NCBI GenBank assembly: GCA_019775845.1
Contig: JADQAV010000005.1
Coordinates: 62,001 to 126,000, forward strand
Length of the DNA stretch: 64,000 nt
Direction of reading: 5' to 3'
DNA from: Myrmaecium sp. VS I D KN 1
Lineage: Eukaryota; Ascomycota; Dothideomycetes; Valsariales; Valsariaceae
Shown in pieces: positions 23,919 to 35,900 of this stretch (its first letter is position 1; each line of letters begins with the position of its first letter). The position numbers were made by a program, and so were the translations under genes. Below the pieces are notes generated by a model. The model made no database searches. It saw nothing but the letters and a program-made list of their open reading frames with translations, and was not told the DNA's origin.

Positions 23919-24880
23919 CTATATGGAAGAGCCGCCGTCGATGCAGATGTTCTGGCCGGTGATGGACTGACTGAGGACCAGGGTGCGCACCTGGTCAGCC
24001 ACATCCTCCACCGTCGCCAGCCGCTTGAGCTTCGTGTTATTCACCGCGGCCGTCCGTTTCGCCTCGGGGAACTGCATGCCCCATTCCTACCGAGCACGAT
24101 CGCAAAAGAAAGAAAGATCGCATCAGCACACGCTGGGTCTCCAGGCATGTCGGGAATGAAGCCGAAAACGAAAACCGCACTCACCGTCAGCATCAACCCA
24201 GGGCTCACGGAGTTGACCCGCACCGTAGGCGCGCAAATCACCGCCAAGCTGCGAGCCAGGTGAATCTGCGCGGCCTTGGTGACGGCGTAGGGCAGCGAGC
24301 TGCCACCGGGCTTGACGCCGGCCACGCTGGCCGTGGTGACGAAGGCGCCCGCGGTGCGGTCGAGGTGCGGCCGGGCCGCGTGCGCGAGCCAGAGGTGCGT
24401 CTTGACGTTCATGACGAAGCAGCGGTCCCAGTCGGCCTCGGAGACGCCCTCGTCGAAGTTGGCGAACGTCGTCAGCCGCGTCCAGCCCGCGTTGCTGACC
24501 ACGGCGTCCAGCCGGCCCATCGTCGCCACCGTCGCCGCCACGAGCTCCTCGACTGCGGTTTTGTCGCTCACGTCGGCGCGGAGGGCGTGGAAGCGTGGGG
24601 TTGCGCGGTCGTCTTCGCTGCCGTCACCGCTGCGGAACGTACATGGGATCTGGGCGAGCTCGGCGAGGAGGTCGTTGGCGCGGGCGCTGTTGGAGGAGTA
24701 GTTGATCACCTGGAGGACGTCGCATCGTTAGATACCCGGTCCTCCGGTCTTTGGCCAATGCCTGTCGGGTTGCGGTGTGTGCCTTACGACGCGGAAGTCC
24801 GGCGCAAGGGCGCGGGCGACTTGAGCTCCGAGACCAGCGGAGCCGGCGGTGATCAGGGCGACTTTTTGCGGTAGGGACAT
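23919..24880 (-). CDS. Short-chain dehydrogenase/reductase (SDR)
   Basis: NAD(P)-dependent oxidoreductase; the substrate cannot be told from sequence. Three exons, 24880-24788, 24709-24185 and 24086-23919, give 261 residues, the classical SDR length. The cofactor-binding loop reads TAGSAGLG (11-18), in place of the more usual TGxxxGxG. NAG is at 104-106, the catalytic Ser is about 159 (TTASVAG) and YxxxK is Y172/K176. The C-terminus (TVEDVADQVRTLVLSQSITGQNICIDGG) is typical of the family and lies in the last exon. The Rossmann strand after the glycine loop lacks a clear Arg/Asp selector, so NAD versus NADP is open. No metabolic cluster surrounds it. Confidence 0.9.
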
Positions 24881-26997
24881 TGGAATAGCAGATTACCAGG
24901 CTGGAAAAAGGGAAATGGAAGTGGAAGTAGACTCTCAATAGACTTGGAAAAGAAAAAGAAAAAACTAAGACAACGAGCACGCTGCTGCACTATCAATACG
25001 GATACTCGAGACATCTTGCTGTTGTTTGCGGGGTAAAGTGGAGGCCCGGGGCTTGTTCCGCGGCTGCGGAGGTGGGGTAAGGTCGAGTCGGTAGTAGTCG
25101 CCGGAACGACTCCGCGCAGGAGAACGTTCCGCGAGCGAAAAGCACAACTCTGCCTACGACATGGCGGAAAGCTGTCCGGGATAACAATGCGCAGTTTTCA
25201 GGTGTATGTCCGTAGTAAAAACACCCGTGTACGTGTGGATGACTACGACGGGGAGGTAGGAAAACCTGAATTACCAGCGAACTGTAAGAGCGCGACCGGG
25301 TGAGGCTCGCGATACTGCGAGAGGACGGAGCAACAATTCTTCTGTGAAGAACAGGATAAAGTCTGACGAACGGAATAACTGTAGGACTCGGTACCTCAGG
25401 AAGATTGAGTGATATTCCTCCTCTGTCTCTCCATACATAGTCCTCGTACTTCCCTCGGGAAACGGAGGAGACTCGGATACCACCAGAGGAACCGAGTAAG
25501 CTAGACCACCTCACGATGCTCGACTCAGAAAACCAAGACGGTATATGTAGTTGTGAAGTATGAAAAGCAGCGACACACTGCATCTTCCAACATCCCATAC
25601 GTCCATCATCCATCATGGGTACGAGCCAACGTCCTGTCATCAGTCACCAGCTACCTACTCGATCAGCCCTAAAAAGAAAGTCCATCCCCTAACCACAACA
25701 GGGATACCGGGAAATGACCAGCGACCAAAAATATCCAGCAGCGAGATCCCAGCCGTGATGGAAGGAAGGGCTTCGAAGCGCTTCAAGGTTCGCTTGCTCT
25801 AGTTGGCAGTTCACGAAGTCCTTATCTCCTGTTCCCTGCAGTGCTCACGTGGGTGGTATCGGCAGGGACATGGGCGGGAGGAGGAGGAGGAGGATTTCCA
25901 CCAACCAATCAACCACAACCAACCCTATCCTCGTCCCTCGCAAAGGCGCAAAGGCCACCTAGATGACGACTCCTCCTTGTCGTCGTCGTGGTCGTCGTCG
26001 CTTGGAAAAACCAGACCCGCTGGGAGGGAAAGAGGACGCGAGCGATAGCAAAGCCCATGAGAAAAAAACATATCGGATCGAGACCGTACGAAAACCAACC
26101 AATAGGAGAGCCCTGGGGCTTACCAGAAGTGGGCGCGCTAATGCAGGTACAACCTAAGCGAGCACCACTGAAGAGCCGGGAGTTGCCGTGAGTGAATGGA
26201 ACCTGAATCTCCACACCAGGCAGTCCCGTCCCGCGCGACCGGAACCGCCCAAACCTCGGTTCCCAGCCCAGTGCAATTTCCCCTGACCTCTCTCTCTCTC
26301 TCCAATCTCCTGCGGGTCGAATCCCAGGTGTGCCCCCCCCCGGACGACTGGTGATTCGCTATCACATCTGCTTTGCTTACGCACGCCAATCGGGCACGGA
26401 AAGGCTAGAACAAGAACAGAAAACAATTATTTCTCAAGTGGTGGGAGCACAAACAACCATGTTCAATTGTCTAATAAGAAACACAAAAACTCTTTTGCTC
26501 AAGGAAAATGTTATCATTACAAGAGGGTATATATCTCCAAAAAACAAAGAGGTTTTTGTGGCTTTATATGAACATGGGGTGGGTGGGGGATGCGCGCCAC
26601 CCGTTGTCGTTGTTGTTGTTGTATATCGAGGACCACACACATAGACACGATTATGCGGGATTGGACGTTTTGACGGAAAAAGAAAAAACGCAAATGCCCG
26701 ACGTGATCGAAACAGCAGAACAAAGAACGTCTTTTCCCACGCCCAATCCTCATCCATTCATCCAAAGAGCGTAATCGTGAAGTTATTAAGAAAGGGTGGA
26801 CACCGGTACCGCGTGAATCGAAGAGAGAGAGAGAGATGAGCCGATCACCGCTTCCCAGAAATGACACATGAACTCCGGATCATAACGAGACCGGAGCCAT
26901 TGACACTGTGAAGAAGTCCATAGATCTCCCGATCCGTTGCATTAACCGCGCCGAGCAGCCATGGCACTCAGCAGCTGGGGTTCGCTGGCGAAACCGC
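24881..26997. other. Spacer between SDR and Ccg-6-like gene
   Basis: 2.1 kb, no supported gene. It contains a CT dinucleotide run (about 26286-26303), a short poly-C and several short unrelated frames. It holds the SDR promoter at its left end. Confidence 0.55.
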
Positions 26998-27737
26998 TTA
27001 CAAGATGTAAGCGGCGAGGCCGAAGACGGCAGCAAGACCAGCGCCGGAGGCGGCGAAGGCCTTGTTGGCGGCACCAGTGAAAGCAGCGGCGGTGGTGGCG
27101 ACGGTGGTGGCGGTGGTGGAAGCAGCAGTTCCAACAGCAGCGGGAGCGGAGGAGACGACAACGACGGTGCCGTTGGTGTAGGGGGCGGTGGAGGCAGCCT
27201 TGCTGGTCACGACGGCGACCTCGGAGGTGGGGACCACGACGGCGGAGGTCACAACGGCGGAGGAGACGACCTCGGAGACGACGACGGCGGGAGAGCTGGC
27301 GACAACCTCGGAGGAAGCAGCGGAGGTGGCCTCAGAAGAAGCAGCGCTGCAGGATCAAGTCAGCACGTCAATCCCATGAAGAAGAACGAACAAAATTCAA
27401 GAAAATCAATAAGTACCAGGTGCTGCAGGCGGTGACTACTGACGTGGTGACGGGCTTGGTGACGGTGCAAGGGCAGTCGGTGATGGTCAGGGTGGTGGCC
27501 TGGGAGACGGGTTAGTTCTTCCGTTTGCGAATATCGCGGTCGTTGCGGAGAGATGCTCACCTCGGTGACGGTGTAGGTCTTGGTGCCGTGGGTGATCTGG
27601 GTGGCAGCCGGGCAGTAGGTAGTGACAGCGGTGACGACCTCGGTGGTGTAGGTGACGTTGCTGTAGCTGCCGTAGGCGGACTGGGCAGAAGCGGTGGCCA
27701 CGAGGGCAGCGGAAGCGGCGGCGACGGAGAACTTCAT
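26998..27737 (-). CDS. GPI-anchored cell-wall protein, clock-controlled protein 6-like
   Basis: Probable structural cell-wall protein, similar to Neurospora Ccg-6 and related Sed1-type proteins. Three exons, 27737-27561, 27499-27417 and 27346-26998, give 202 residues. A signal peptide (1-19, ending ASA) precedes the family repeat: NVTYTTEVVTAVTTYCP, HGTKTYTVTE and, across the first junction, ATTLTITDCPCTVTKPV. A long Ser/Thr/Ala/Val-rich region follows (heavy O-glycosylation expected), with N-glycosylation sites NVT and NGT. The C-terminus is a GPI signal: small residues near AANKAF followed by a hydrophobic tail. Codons are strongly C-ending, as in highly expressed fungal genes. A TATAAA box lies about 155 bp upstream. 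Clock control is known for the Neurospora relative, not shown here. Confidence 0.88.
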
Positions 27738-30421
27738 GGTGATGGTATTAAGAGTTACGTTTGGATAAACGGATTAAGTAGGCGTGGTAATAACGTTGGA
27801 GTAACGAATGAAATCGGTGAGAACCGGAGTGGATGTGCTGAACGACTGTGTGGGTGAGGAAGGGAACTCGGATGGGACGAGCAAGAGGATCTTTATATGG
27901 CCGTCCTGGTGATGCGACCAGCACCCGGATCCACTTTTCGGGGGGGGTGGAAGCAATAATTGAACGGTCGCATTTGGGCTTGGTCGGCTCCCTGTCGCCT
28001 CGCCCGCCCCATGCCACGATGCCCTGCTGCCGGGGCGAGAAGAGTGCGCCAGTGGGTTGCGAAGCGGACCGCGAGAAGAGGGACCGAAAGGGGGGCGTGA
28101 GGGGCGTCAGGGAGAGTGATCGCGAGGAGCCGGCACTGGGCGCTGGCCGCCACTGATAGCACGGCCGCCGGGCTGGCCAATGACCTCCCTGGCCGATAGG
28201 CTGCTTGGCCGCCTCCAAACGAAATTGCAGCGCGCCATCGGGCGGCTTGTGAGCCGGGGCTAGGCCGAGGCGGGCAACGCCGGTTCGAGAGGAGTGAGGT
28301 GGGCGGTTGCGGGCGAGCGTGGGGCGAGCGTGGACGGCGGGTGAGGGAGATGATGGATGGTGGATAATGGATGATGGGCCTGGAGATGGCGGCTGATGGC
28401 TGCTGCGGTGTGCAAGTGTGGTGGGAGTCCCGTCTGCGGTGGTGTGCGGTGCCTGCGACTCCCCTGCTGTTCCCCCTGACGCTAAACTAGACCAACTCTA
28501 ATCGCGATTCGTGTTCGCCCATCCAGAGCTTCGCAGCCGGTGCAATACTCAAAGAGGCAGCTCAGGACGGCCTGCCGCCCTGCCACGATGCCATCCCGTT
28601 CGCATTCATCTAACCTTGAACTCCCAGCCGGCAGGCCTATCTCAGGTACCAGTTGCAGAGTACGAACGAGCCCATGTCCGCTTGCCAACCCATTCAAAAT
28701 TGATTCAAAATAAACAAACGGGAAACGGCTTCGGCGACCGCTCACGGACGGACGCCTCTCTGCCGTTGACGACTGGCGTTTGCCTTTCTCTCCCCCTCTC
28801 TGTCCACCTGCTGTCCATGGATGAAGCCCCTTTTGCACCCTCCCGGCGGCGCACATGATGGCTTGTAGACATCCTGCACTCCCCCCGCTGTACGCCTCTG
28901 TACAATTGTACGACGCCGCAGTCGTTCCCAGCACGACTTTCCGTTTGTCTCGAACTGATGGTTTGGCTGGACCTCTCACGCTGTGAACCCCCCTCCGAGT
29001 CGCACGACGCATGGGGTAAATCCTACCATCTTTTCGATGCCAATGCCATGACCAGACCGGCTACTCGGCCTCATGCGCTATCCTTGGAAGCCCCAGGCCG
29101 GCGCTTCTTGCATGCTATCCACTGCATCCAACCTGTTCCCCCCTCATCCCCTGCTCTTCCCCGTCCCCATCCCTAGCCCCTCCCCCTTTCCCTGTCCCCT
29201 CCCCTCTTCTCGAACCCCTTCGATCGCCGCTAACCAATTGACACCGCTGGGGATCTGCACAGCTCGCCAAGACGAGATTCGTCCGCCCGTAAAAGCGGCG
29301 GGTTCCTGCATCTCCGTCCCACAATTTTCTCTCTCTCATCGGATTGGATGCAAAACAATCACAACAGCCAAGACAAACCGCGAACCCTATCGGGGAAGGT
29401 GAAGTACAATCCGTAGGAGGCTCCAGACTCTCGATGTATTATTGTCCGACGAACTTCAAAACAAACAAATCAACAACAGCTGCTCCAGCCTCATGTTTCT
29501 CTTTCAAACGTCCGTCCATGCTTTCTTTACTAGCAGGAGTGGCTCCCTCCATAGTAACGGCTCCGCAAACTTAGCGTACCCCGCGGGCTGAATCCACATT
29601 GCACAATGCACGGCTTGCAAATTTCCGCACAACACGTCCTCTGGAAGATTATACATACGAGTTGATGGGACAATTCGCTCACGCTGCAGGAGCTTGTCCT
29701 TCCAGACCTCCCATCGAAGGTAGACTTTCGAAATCAAAGAAACCAGCTCTTTTCCGATCCGGCTTCCGGGTTTCAAGCGGATCCACTCCGCACCATATTA
29801 CATATTTTAAATTTAAAAGAATTGACCCGGCAGATCCAAATCAAACAAACTGGAATAATGAGGCCGGAAGTTCGAACTCTAGCATGCATATATGTATACA
29901 TAAGGTACCTACCACCTGCGTCGAGGAAAGTTGTAGGTACAGTAGTGCCAGACCCACCGATCGTCTCTCGACCCTAGGTACTCCCCTCCGGAACCGACCG
30001 CGCGCTATTACTATATATCATCACGCTGTCGGCAAAGCTGCCTTGCCAACCGAATGTACCAGAAGACGCCGGCCTGGTCCGCGCAGGAAGAAATGGGCTA
30101 GGCAAAAACCACAGGGTTGCATTTTGGAACTAGAAAACACAAAACAAAGAACGGTTCTTCGTTTCGAAGCGAGAAAGCGCATAGGAACCCTCAGGGAGGC
30201 GGCGAGACTCATCATGACCTCGACGGGATGAGTCCCTAGCCGAGCGGGTGCGAACTTCGACAAAAGCCGCAGTTTTCCCGGACACCTCGACAAACCTCTA
30301 CACACCACTCTTCCAGCGCCTTGAGAGGGGCATGCGACGCAAGGCCGCCATTCAATCCGACGGGTAGCGGATCAAAGTTGAGGTCCTCATCCACTTAATG
30401 TCAAACAACACATAGAGCAAC
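27738..30421. other. Divergent spacer between Ccg-6-like and SET genes
   Basis: 2.7 kb with promoters at both ends. Several frames of 100-210 codons occur but show no recognisable family, no codon bias like the neighbours and much low complexity. TACCTA/TAGGTA words occur at 29906, 29934 and 29975. Confidence 0.55.
27892..27897 (-). promoter_or_regulatory. TATA box of the Ccg-6-like gene
   Basis: On the minus strand the sequence reads CATATAAAGATC, with TATAAA about 155 bp before the start codon at 27737. That position and the biased codon use fit a strongly expressed TATA-type gene. Confidence 0.6.
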
Positions 30422-31138
30422 ATGGTCCGAGCCGGCGACATCCCTCGTGTGCCAGCCCCGGTGGCACAGAAGCCAAAAGGATGGCCAAGCCATCTCACCT
30501 ACCTCACAAAGCCCATCTACTCCACCGCCATCACCGCCGACCTTTTCGAGGAGCTCAACACACCCCCGCCAGCAGCCGCAGCAACAACAACAGCATCTCC
30601 ATCCGGACCGGCCGCCGCCGCCGCCGCCGCCGCCGCAGCGCCCACCCGGCTCCCCCCCGCCCCCTCCAAGCTCGTCCGCATCACGCCCATCACGAACCCG
30701 GCGCACCCAGCCCACGGCCAAAGCGGGCTCTTCGCCACCCAGCCGCTGCCGCCCAACGCCTTCATCCTGCCCTACCTCGGCCTCGTGCATGGCCGGGCGG
30801 ACGCGGACCCGGCCTCGGACTACGACCTGTCGCTGGACCGCGAGCGCGGGGTCGGCGTCGACGCGACGCGCGTGGGCAACGAGGCGCGCTTCATCAACGA
30901 TTACCGCGGCGTGGGGCCGACCGGGCCCAACGCGGAGTTTCGGGAGATGTATGTCGCGGTGGATGCGGGTGGTCGGCCGGTCCGCGTGATGGGTGTGTTT
31001 GTGCTGGGGGCGGGCCGGAACGCGAAGGGCAAGCGGGCGAAGGGGATTGCGAAGGGGGAGGAGATTTTGGTGAGCTATGGGAAGGGGTTTTGGAGTGAGC
31101 GGCGGAGGGAGCAGGAGATGGAGGAGGAGATGGGTTGA
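30422..31138 (+). CDS. SET-domain protein (putative lysine methyltransferase)
   Basis: Predicted S-adenosylmethionine-dependent protein methyltransferase. Single exon, 238 residues. A 50-residue N-terminus is followed by Ala/Pro-rich sequence with an Ala10 run (64-73). The SET domain starts near residue 84 (ITNPAHPAHGQSGLFATQPL), has the cofactor/substrate motif NEARFINDYRG at about 153-163 and ends with EEILVSYGKGFW, where the conserved YG lies. There is no pre-SET zinc cluster, post-SET cysteines, or other domain, so the target (histone or other) cannot be named. Codons are strongly GC-ending. The short Lys-rich stretch before the final motif may be a nuclear signal. Confidence 0.88.
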   Translation: MVRAGDIPRVPAPVAQKPKGWPSHLTYLTKPIYSTAITADLFEELNTPPPAAAATTTASPSGPAAAAAAAAAAPTRLPPAPSKLVRITPITNPAHPAHGQSGLFATQPLPPNAFILPYLGLVHGRADADPASDYDLSLDRERGVGVDATRVGNEARFINDYRGVGPTGPNAEFREMYVAVDAGGRPVRVMGVFVLGAGRNAKGKRAKGIAKGEEILVSYGKGFWSERRREQEMEEEMG

Positions 31139-33746
31139 GGTGATGGGCTGGATGTCGAACGTATGGTCTGTTGGGCGAGCTCGCTTTATGTTTTACTTTG
31201 CGCGCGGTCCCAGCTCGGTTTTGGCACGCTCGACACAGGTCTTACCAATATTCACGTCATCGGGGCCGACGATCATTCATGCATCCTCTCCGTCGAAAAG
31301 GTAACGGAGTCCTCCCGTCGTCCGTTCTCCTTACACAGGCGACGTACATGGGAAACACATATTTACAAAACCGAACCACATCGGCACGCCAGCATAGAAA
31401 CTAAAGGCCCACCCTCTTGCCGTCGTCGTACTCGGAGGTATCCCTCGCCGATCTTATTATCGACCCAGCTCCTACGTTCCGCGGTTCAACAGTTTTTCTA
31501 CCAGCCGGGTACCGATCGACGACCAATTTAGATAATGCCACCGTCATCGTGCAGCAAGGGATCTCACCGTCTCCGTCACGGAAACAGTGGATTCGGGCTG
31601 ACGAAAAGTCAAACGACAGCCCTGAGGTTTATTTCGGTGTCGACCCGAAGAGGTGGAGGCGTTCCCGCTTTTTTTATTTCTCTGTGATCTCACCGTTCCG
31701 CTTCCGCGGAGTGGATACGACGGGAAGTAATATAGTCAATGTTGACTAACAATCCGCTCCGCCAAGGCTTAGCTCTTCTTCGTCGGCACTGCTGCCGAGC
31801 TTTACTGGAGTTTAATATGTAGTTTTCGACGCAGACTCGCCGCTGGTTCCTCGTATCATGTCGTTATCGCAGGCGGTTTGTATGGAGTAAATCCACGCGA
31901 CGTCATGATCGGCCCTCGGGGGCGGTACTTCTGCAGCCTTGCTTCTTCCGTCTCTTACTTCTTCCAAGGTTCTTCCTCGTACGGGCCGGAACAATGCCTC
32001 TCTCTATAATAGTCGTTTCCATGTGATCCTATCGTCGCTCAGCATAGTAACCAGCTAAGTTATGTGTCTCCCTCGAGATTCGCCGCATCTCGATCGAGCA
32101 CAGTAGGTGCCAGTGATGGCTGATAGCCGTTTAAGAGGTTTTCCCAAAGCCATGCACGTATGTATGCATGCATGCAGCATGGTGCAGCCGGGCTAGAAGG
32201 AACAAAAGAACCGCCCGGATCGACCGATCGACGACGAGGGGGCCGCCTCTGACGCGGCTCAGGCCGTCGATCCGTTACATTTCAGTGATAAGGAGGGAGC
32301 TCCATGTGAGATTCGGAGTGAGTGAGTTAGTCGTACAATAACTCGTGTACGGCACGACGGTACTCTTGGTCTGCAGCGCATTTACCGTATGTAGTAGGTA
32401 GGGGTATGTACTGTTTGCTGATCGCAGCGCTGATGAAACGATGTAATCGCCCCCGTCAGTTACCGGAAGAGAGAGAAAACACAGTGCACACACAATGTTG
32501 GTGAGTGCCAGCCAGTCGTGCACGGTCTGGACGCTAGGTAAGGTCAGGTTACCTTATGGGTGGGGGAGGGGCGGCGTTGAAGAGAGGGGGGGGGAGCCAT
32601 GCCGGATCCGGGAAAGACTGGCCTGGGGAACAGCCCAGTGGCAGGACCAGCCGGGGCCCAAGCTCGCTTTGCCCGTTCCCTTCTTGTTGCGACGTCGGCC
32701 AACGTCATGCCTGGAATAATGGTGATGGGTGATGGGAAGGTCAGGATGATTCGTTTTGGCAGTTCGTCACTCATTGACTACGCTTTGTCTACTGTACCTC
32801 CGTACTGGCACTCCCTTCAGAACGACTGAAGACGGGGCCCTTGGGGGCATTTGTGCTGTATGCAGTATTTTTTGTCAGGGAGCTGCGCATCCTAGCTGGT
32901 AGGTTAGTTACATACGTCTATCCTGACGTGATCAGTCACCTATCTTACCTACCTTATTATGGCACCGGTCTACTTCCGCCGAGCGTTCTCCCCGCCTGGC
33001 TGCCGGATGACCCCGGATTGCGTCTGCCCTGGATCATGAATCGAAACAGGATGACTACTACTACAGTAGTGCGAGTAGTGGTAGTAACGTTGGTTCCCCT
33101 GCGATAACGATAGCTTACGAGACTATGTATGGCCCAGTGATCTCAATTTACTACCTACCTTGCGACCTACTGTACCTACTGTATGTATTAGACAGACTGT
33201 AGGTACCACCTACCACCGATCGGACAAGGAGGGACGGTCCGGCTCAGCCCTGTGGACTGGCACTATAATAGGTTGGGTGGAACTGGAACGAGAGCGGACG
33301 GGATCACCTCACCAGCTGCAGGGCATTCAAGGCACCTTTCTGCTTTCACCACCTTCCTCTCACTCTCTCGCAGCCAGCTCCGGCCATTCTCAGCCCACCA
33401 GAGCACCAGCAGCCCAGCCAGGGGGGTCCCAAGTCCTGCCAGAACCGGACAGACCCCGCCAATCCCCATCCAGCCTTGGGCCCCAGGTCCTCGCCCGGTT
33501 TTTCTGGGGCATTCCAGTCCGCGACCACCCCCCAAGCCGTGTACGACGACACACACGCAATCCATAGCGAGACTTTTCGCCCAATTCCCCCCCTTCCACC
33601 ACCCCGCTTTACTCCAGACATTTTTTAGTACTTATCACGCCCGCCCCCGCCGCTCTTATCTGCCCCAGCATTTTCATGGTTGCGCAACGACGACTACTAG
33701 TACGACTGTTCCTGTCCCCCTCGATTGGCAAGCATCGAACACAATC
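31139..33746. other. Spacer between SET gene and unknown protein
   Basis: 2.6 kb without a supported gene. The right half is rich in TAGGTA/TACCTA words (32395, 32946, 33152, 33173, 33200). A purine/pyrimidine-alternating ATGCATGC stretch lies near 32162. The final 400 bases are C-rich and CT-rich, probably promoter and leader of the gene at 33747. Confidence 0.55.
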
Positions 33747-34403
33747 ATGGCCTACCCGAGCGAAACCTCACTGTCAACCTCAACCTCATCCTCAACCTCA
33801 CGAGTATGTCATCACGTCCTTCTCCCCGACCCTCTTCCGCATCGTCGAACATATCCCAAGCTGACCGCCAAGCTCTTCCAGGACGATACTCTGGCTGAAT
33901 ACGTGAAACTCTCCAGTCAGCAAGACGAACTCCGGCGTCGGCTCTCCATTCAGATCCCCCCCACCTCGAACATCGAGATGTCACCGGTTTCCCTCTCTCC
34001 GACCCATCCGCACTCCTCGTCCACCTCCTTCACCCACCCGGGCACCAGCTATCCCTACACCGCCTCACCAGACTCCTACTTCCCCTCCAACTCTCCTTAT
34101 CCCCTCGCCGCCTACCCAACCCCCGTGACCCCTCACAACGCTCACCGCCGCGGGAGCAGCTCCTCCGACGTCGACGTCGACGTCGAGGACCGCAACCGGC
34201 TGCAGGAAGTCAACCAGGCCATCAAGGCCACCCTGACGGACCTCCTCAACACCGAGACCGGCAAGCACGACGACCGCTTCCGGAGCTGGTGCCAGGAACG
34301 GCTGATGGATGCGGAGATGGAGATGCGGAAGCAGCGGGCGCGGAGGAGGAGCTCTGCCTCTGACCGTGAGATGGCCGTTAAGATTGCCGGAAGGCTCTTC
34401 TGA
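33747..34403 (+). CDS. Hypothetical protein, charged C-terminal helix
   Basis: Not recognised as a named family. Single exon of 218 residues from the ATG at 33747; the same frame is open upstream without a better start. Residues 1-40 are Ser/Thr-rich. A short segment that looks conserved follows: LTAKLFQDDTLAEYVKLSSQQDELRRRLSI. The middle is Ser/Pro/Tyr-rich and probably disordered. An acidic DVDVDVED stretch leads to a helical C-terminus (NRLQEVNQAIKATLTDLLNT, then SWCQERLMDAEMEMRKQRARRR) that could form a coiled coil or bind nucleic acid through the basic RARRR. Conserved patches at both ends and a clean stop argue for a real gene. Confidence 0.6.
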   Translation: MAYPSETSLSTSTSSSTSRVCHHVLLPDPLPHRRTYPKLTAKLFQDDTLAEYVKLSSQQDELRRRLSIQIPPTSNIEMSPVSLSPTHPHSSSTSFTHPGTSYPYTASPDSYFPSNSPYPLAAYPTPVTPHNAHRRGSSSSDVDVDVEDRNRLQEVNQAIKATLTDLLNTETGKHDDRFRSWCQERLMDAEMEMRKQRARRRSSASDREMAVKIAGRLF

Positions 34404-35900
34404 ATCATCCTCGTCTCAGTATGCACGACGCTTTATCACGAAACACTGCCAGATCGATCCGATATGAGTTTGCGGAATGAAAATGCAAATTCCCGCTCAA
34501 TTCCGCGGGATGTCCCGCAGGAGCTCAAGACCGGACACTCCATCAGCTGTCACTAATCACGGTTTCCCTTCGATCGGGATGTTGCCAGACGAGGAAAAAA
34601 GGAAAGATGAAGTCGCACGTTCTTTGGCGGGAATTCCTCTCTTTGTTTCCCGATTCCCTTGGACTCGATCTTCTTTTTCTATTCTTCTTCTGTTGTTCAC
34701 CTCCGAACCTGTCAGGAGCCGATCGATCCATCAGTCATCCTCCTTTTGTCCTTTATGGCCACCTACAACCCTCCCGATAATGATCCACCAAGCAGTTTCT
34801 CCTGCTTCGTTGGAAAGGGGGAGGGTTTGCCATCCTCGTGAAGTTCACGGAGGCACATCAGATTGCTTTTTGCCGTTCAACGCCCCTTTCGGACAGAATG
34901 GGCGGGATTAGTGGAGGCCGAAAGGCACCCAGACGTTCTCGGACGTCGATGTGCGATTATTCTTTTATGCACTACCAGAATGGAATGGATCCAGTGAGGA
35001 TCGATGTTGAAGTAAGGAAGTTAGGAAGAACGAATGGAAGGAAGGCATGAAAGACGGACGGACGTGAAAAGGCAGGGGAAGCTCATCCTCAGGCGTCTTA
35101 TTCAGTTTGCTCTTTCATCGGATGCGCTTGGAGTTTGGGCTGGAAGGGAGGGATGGAAGGAAGGATCCTTTTGAATATTACTTTCTCTGTTGTACGTACT
35201 CTGATCGGGGTGTTCGGAGTCATCGCCAGTGTTGTCATAGGGGAAAAGAGCGAATTGATTGTTTTCTTATTGTTTTGTAATATCAATGATCTCTTCGAAA
35301 TGGAAATCATGCCATTAAATTACATCGACCATCGAACGACGTCAATATGTCTAATCCTCTGCCCCGATATAAATGCTATCAGAAGTTCAATTTAAGTTTA
35401 GTTTTTTTTCTCCCTTTTCTCCTCTACTTTCTTTCTCTAAAGAGGCTTGCGCGCACTCCACATCACGCGCGACATGCTGCTTATAAGAAAGGAAGGGAAA
35501 AGAACATAAATTCACGTCGATTCGATATATACAGTACATATATACCAGATACGAAACAAGGAAAGAAATCAGAACCGGTGACGAGAAGGTTAAATGCATC
35601 GTGACAGCCTTCTGGCTCCTGTCCTTCCTCGTCGTCTTTCCCCCATCTTCAATCCCGCCCTCTCATATCCTCTGCCTAACCTTCCGCTCCGTGGGTACCT
35701 CGTCGTCGACTTGAGCGAGGCACGGACTGGCGCGTTCTTCTTCTTCTTCCTCGAACAACTCCCGTCTCTCATCAGAAACGTAGATCCCATATCGGGTTCT
35801 TCTCTATCCAGCCTCGCCCCCTAACCATCTAGTTCTCAATGCCCCGTCATGTGGACACCACTGCTCATCGCGGCTCACCAACAAGACCCCAGAGAGTTCC
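34404..35900. other. Convergent spacer before the uS17m gene
   Basis: 1.5 kb between convergent stops. AT-richer in the middle (35160-35560); short frames only, none recognisable. Confidence 0.55.

Noticed and set aside
19831-24880. Allantoinase and SDR as a purine or secondary-metabolite cluster
   Set aside because: They are 2.35 kb apart, have unrelated neighbours, and no backbone enzyme, transporter or regulator is present.
28482-29012. 176-codon minus-strand frame
   Set aside because: No family pattern and composition like the surrounding non-coding DNA.
29599-30231. 210-codon plus-strand frame in the spacer before the SET gene
   Set aside because: No recognisable motif, no codon bias like neighbouring genes, and no clear splice partners. 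Kept out but could be tested by RNA-seq.
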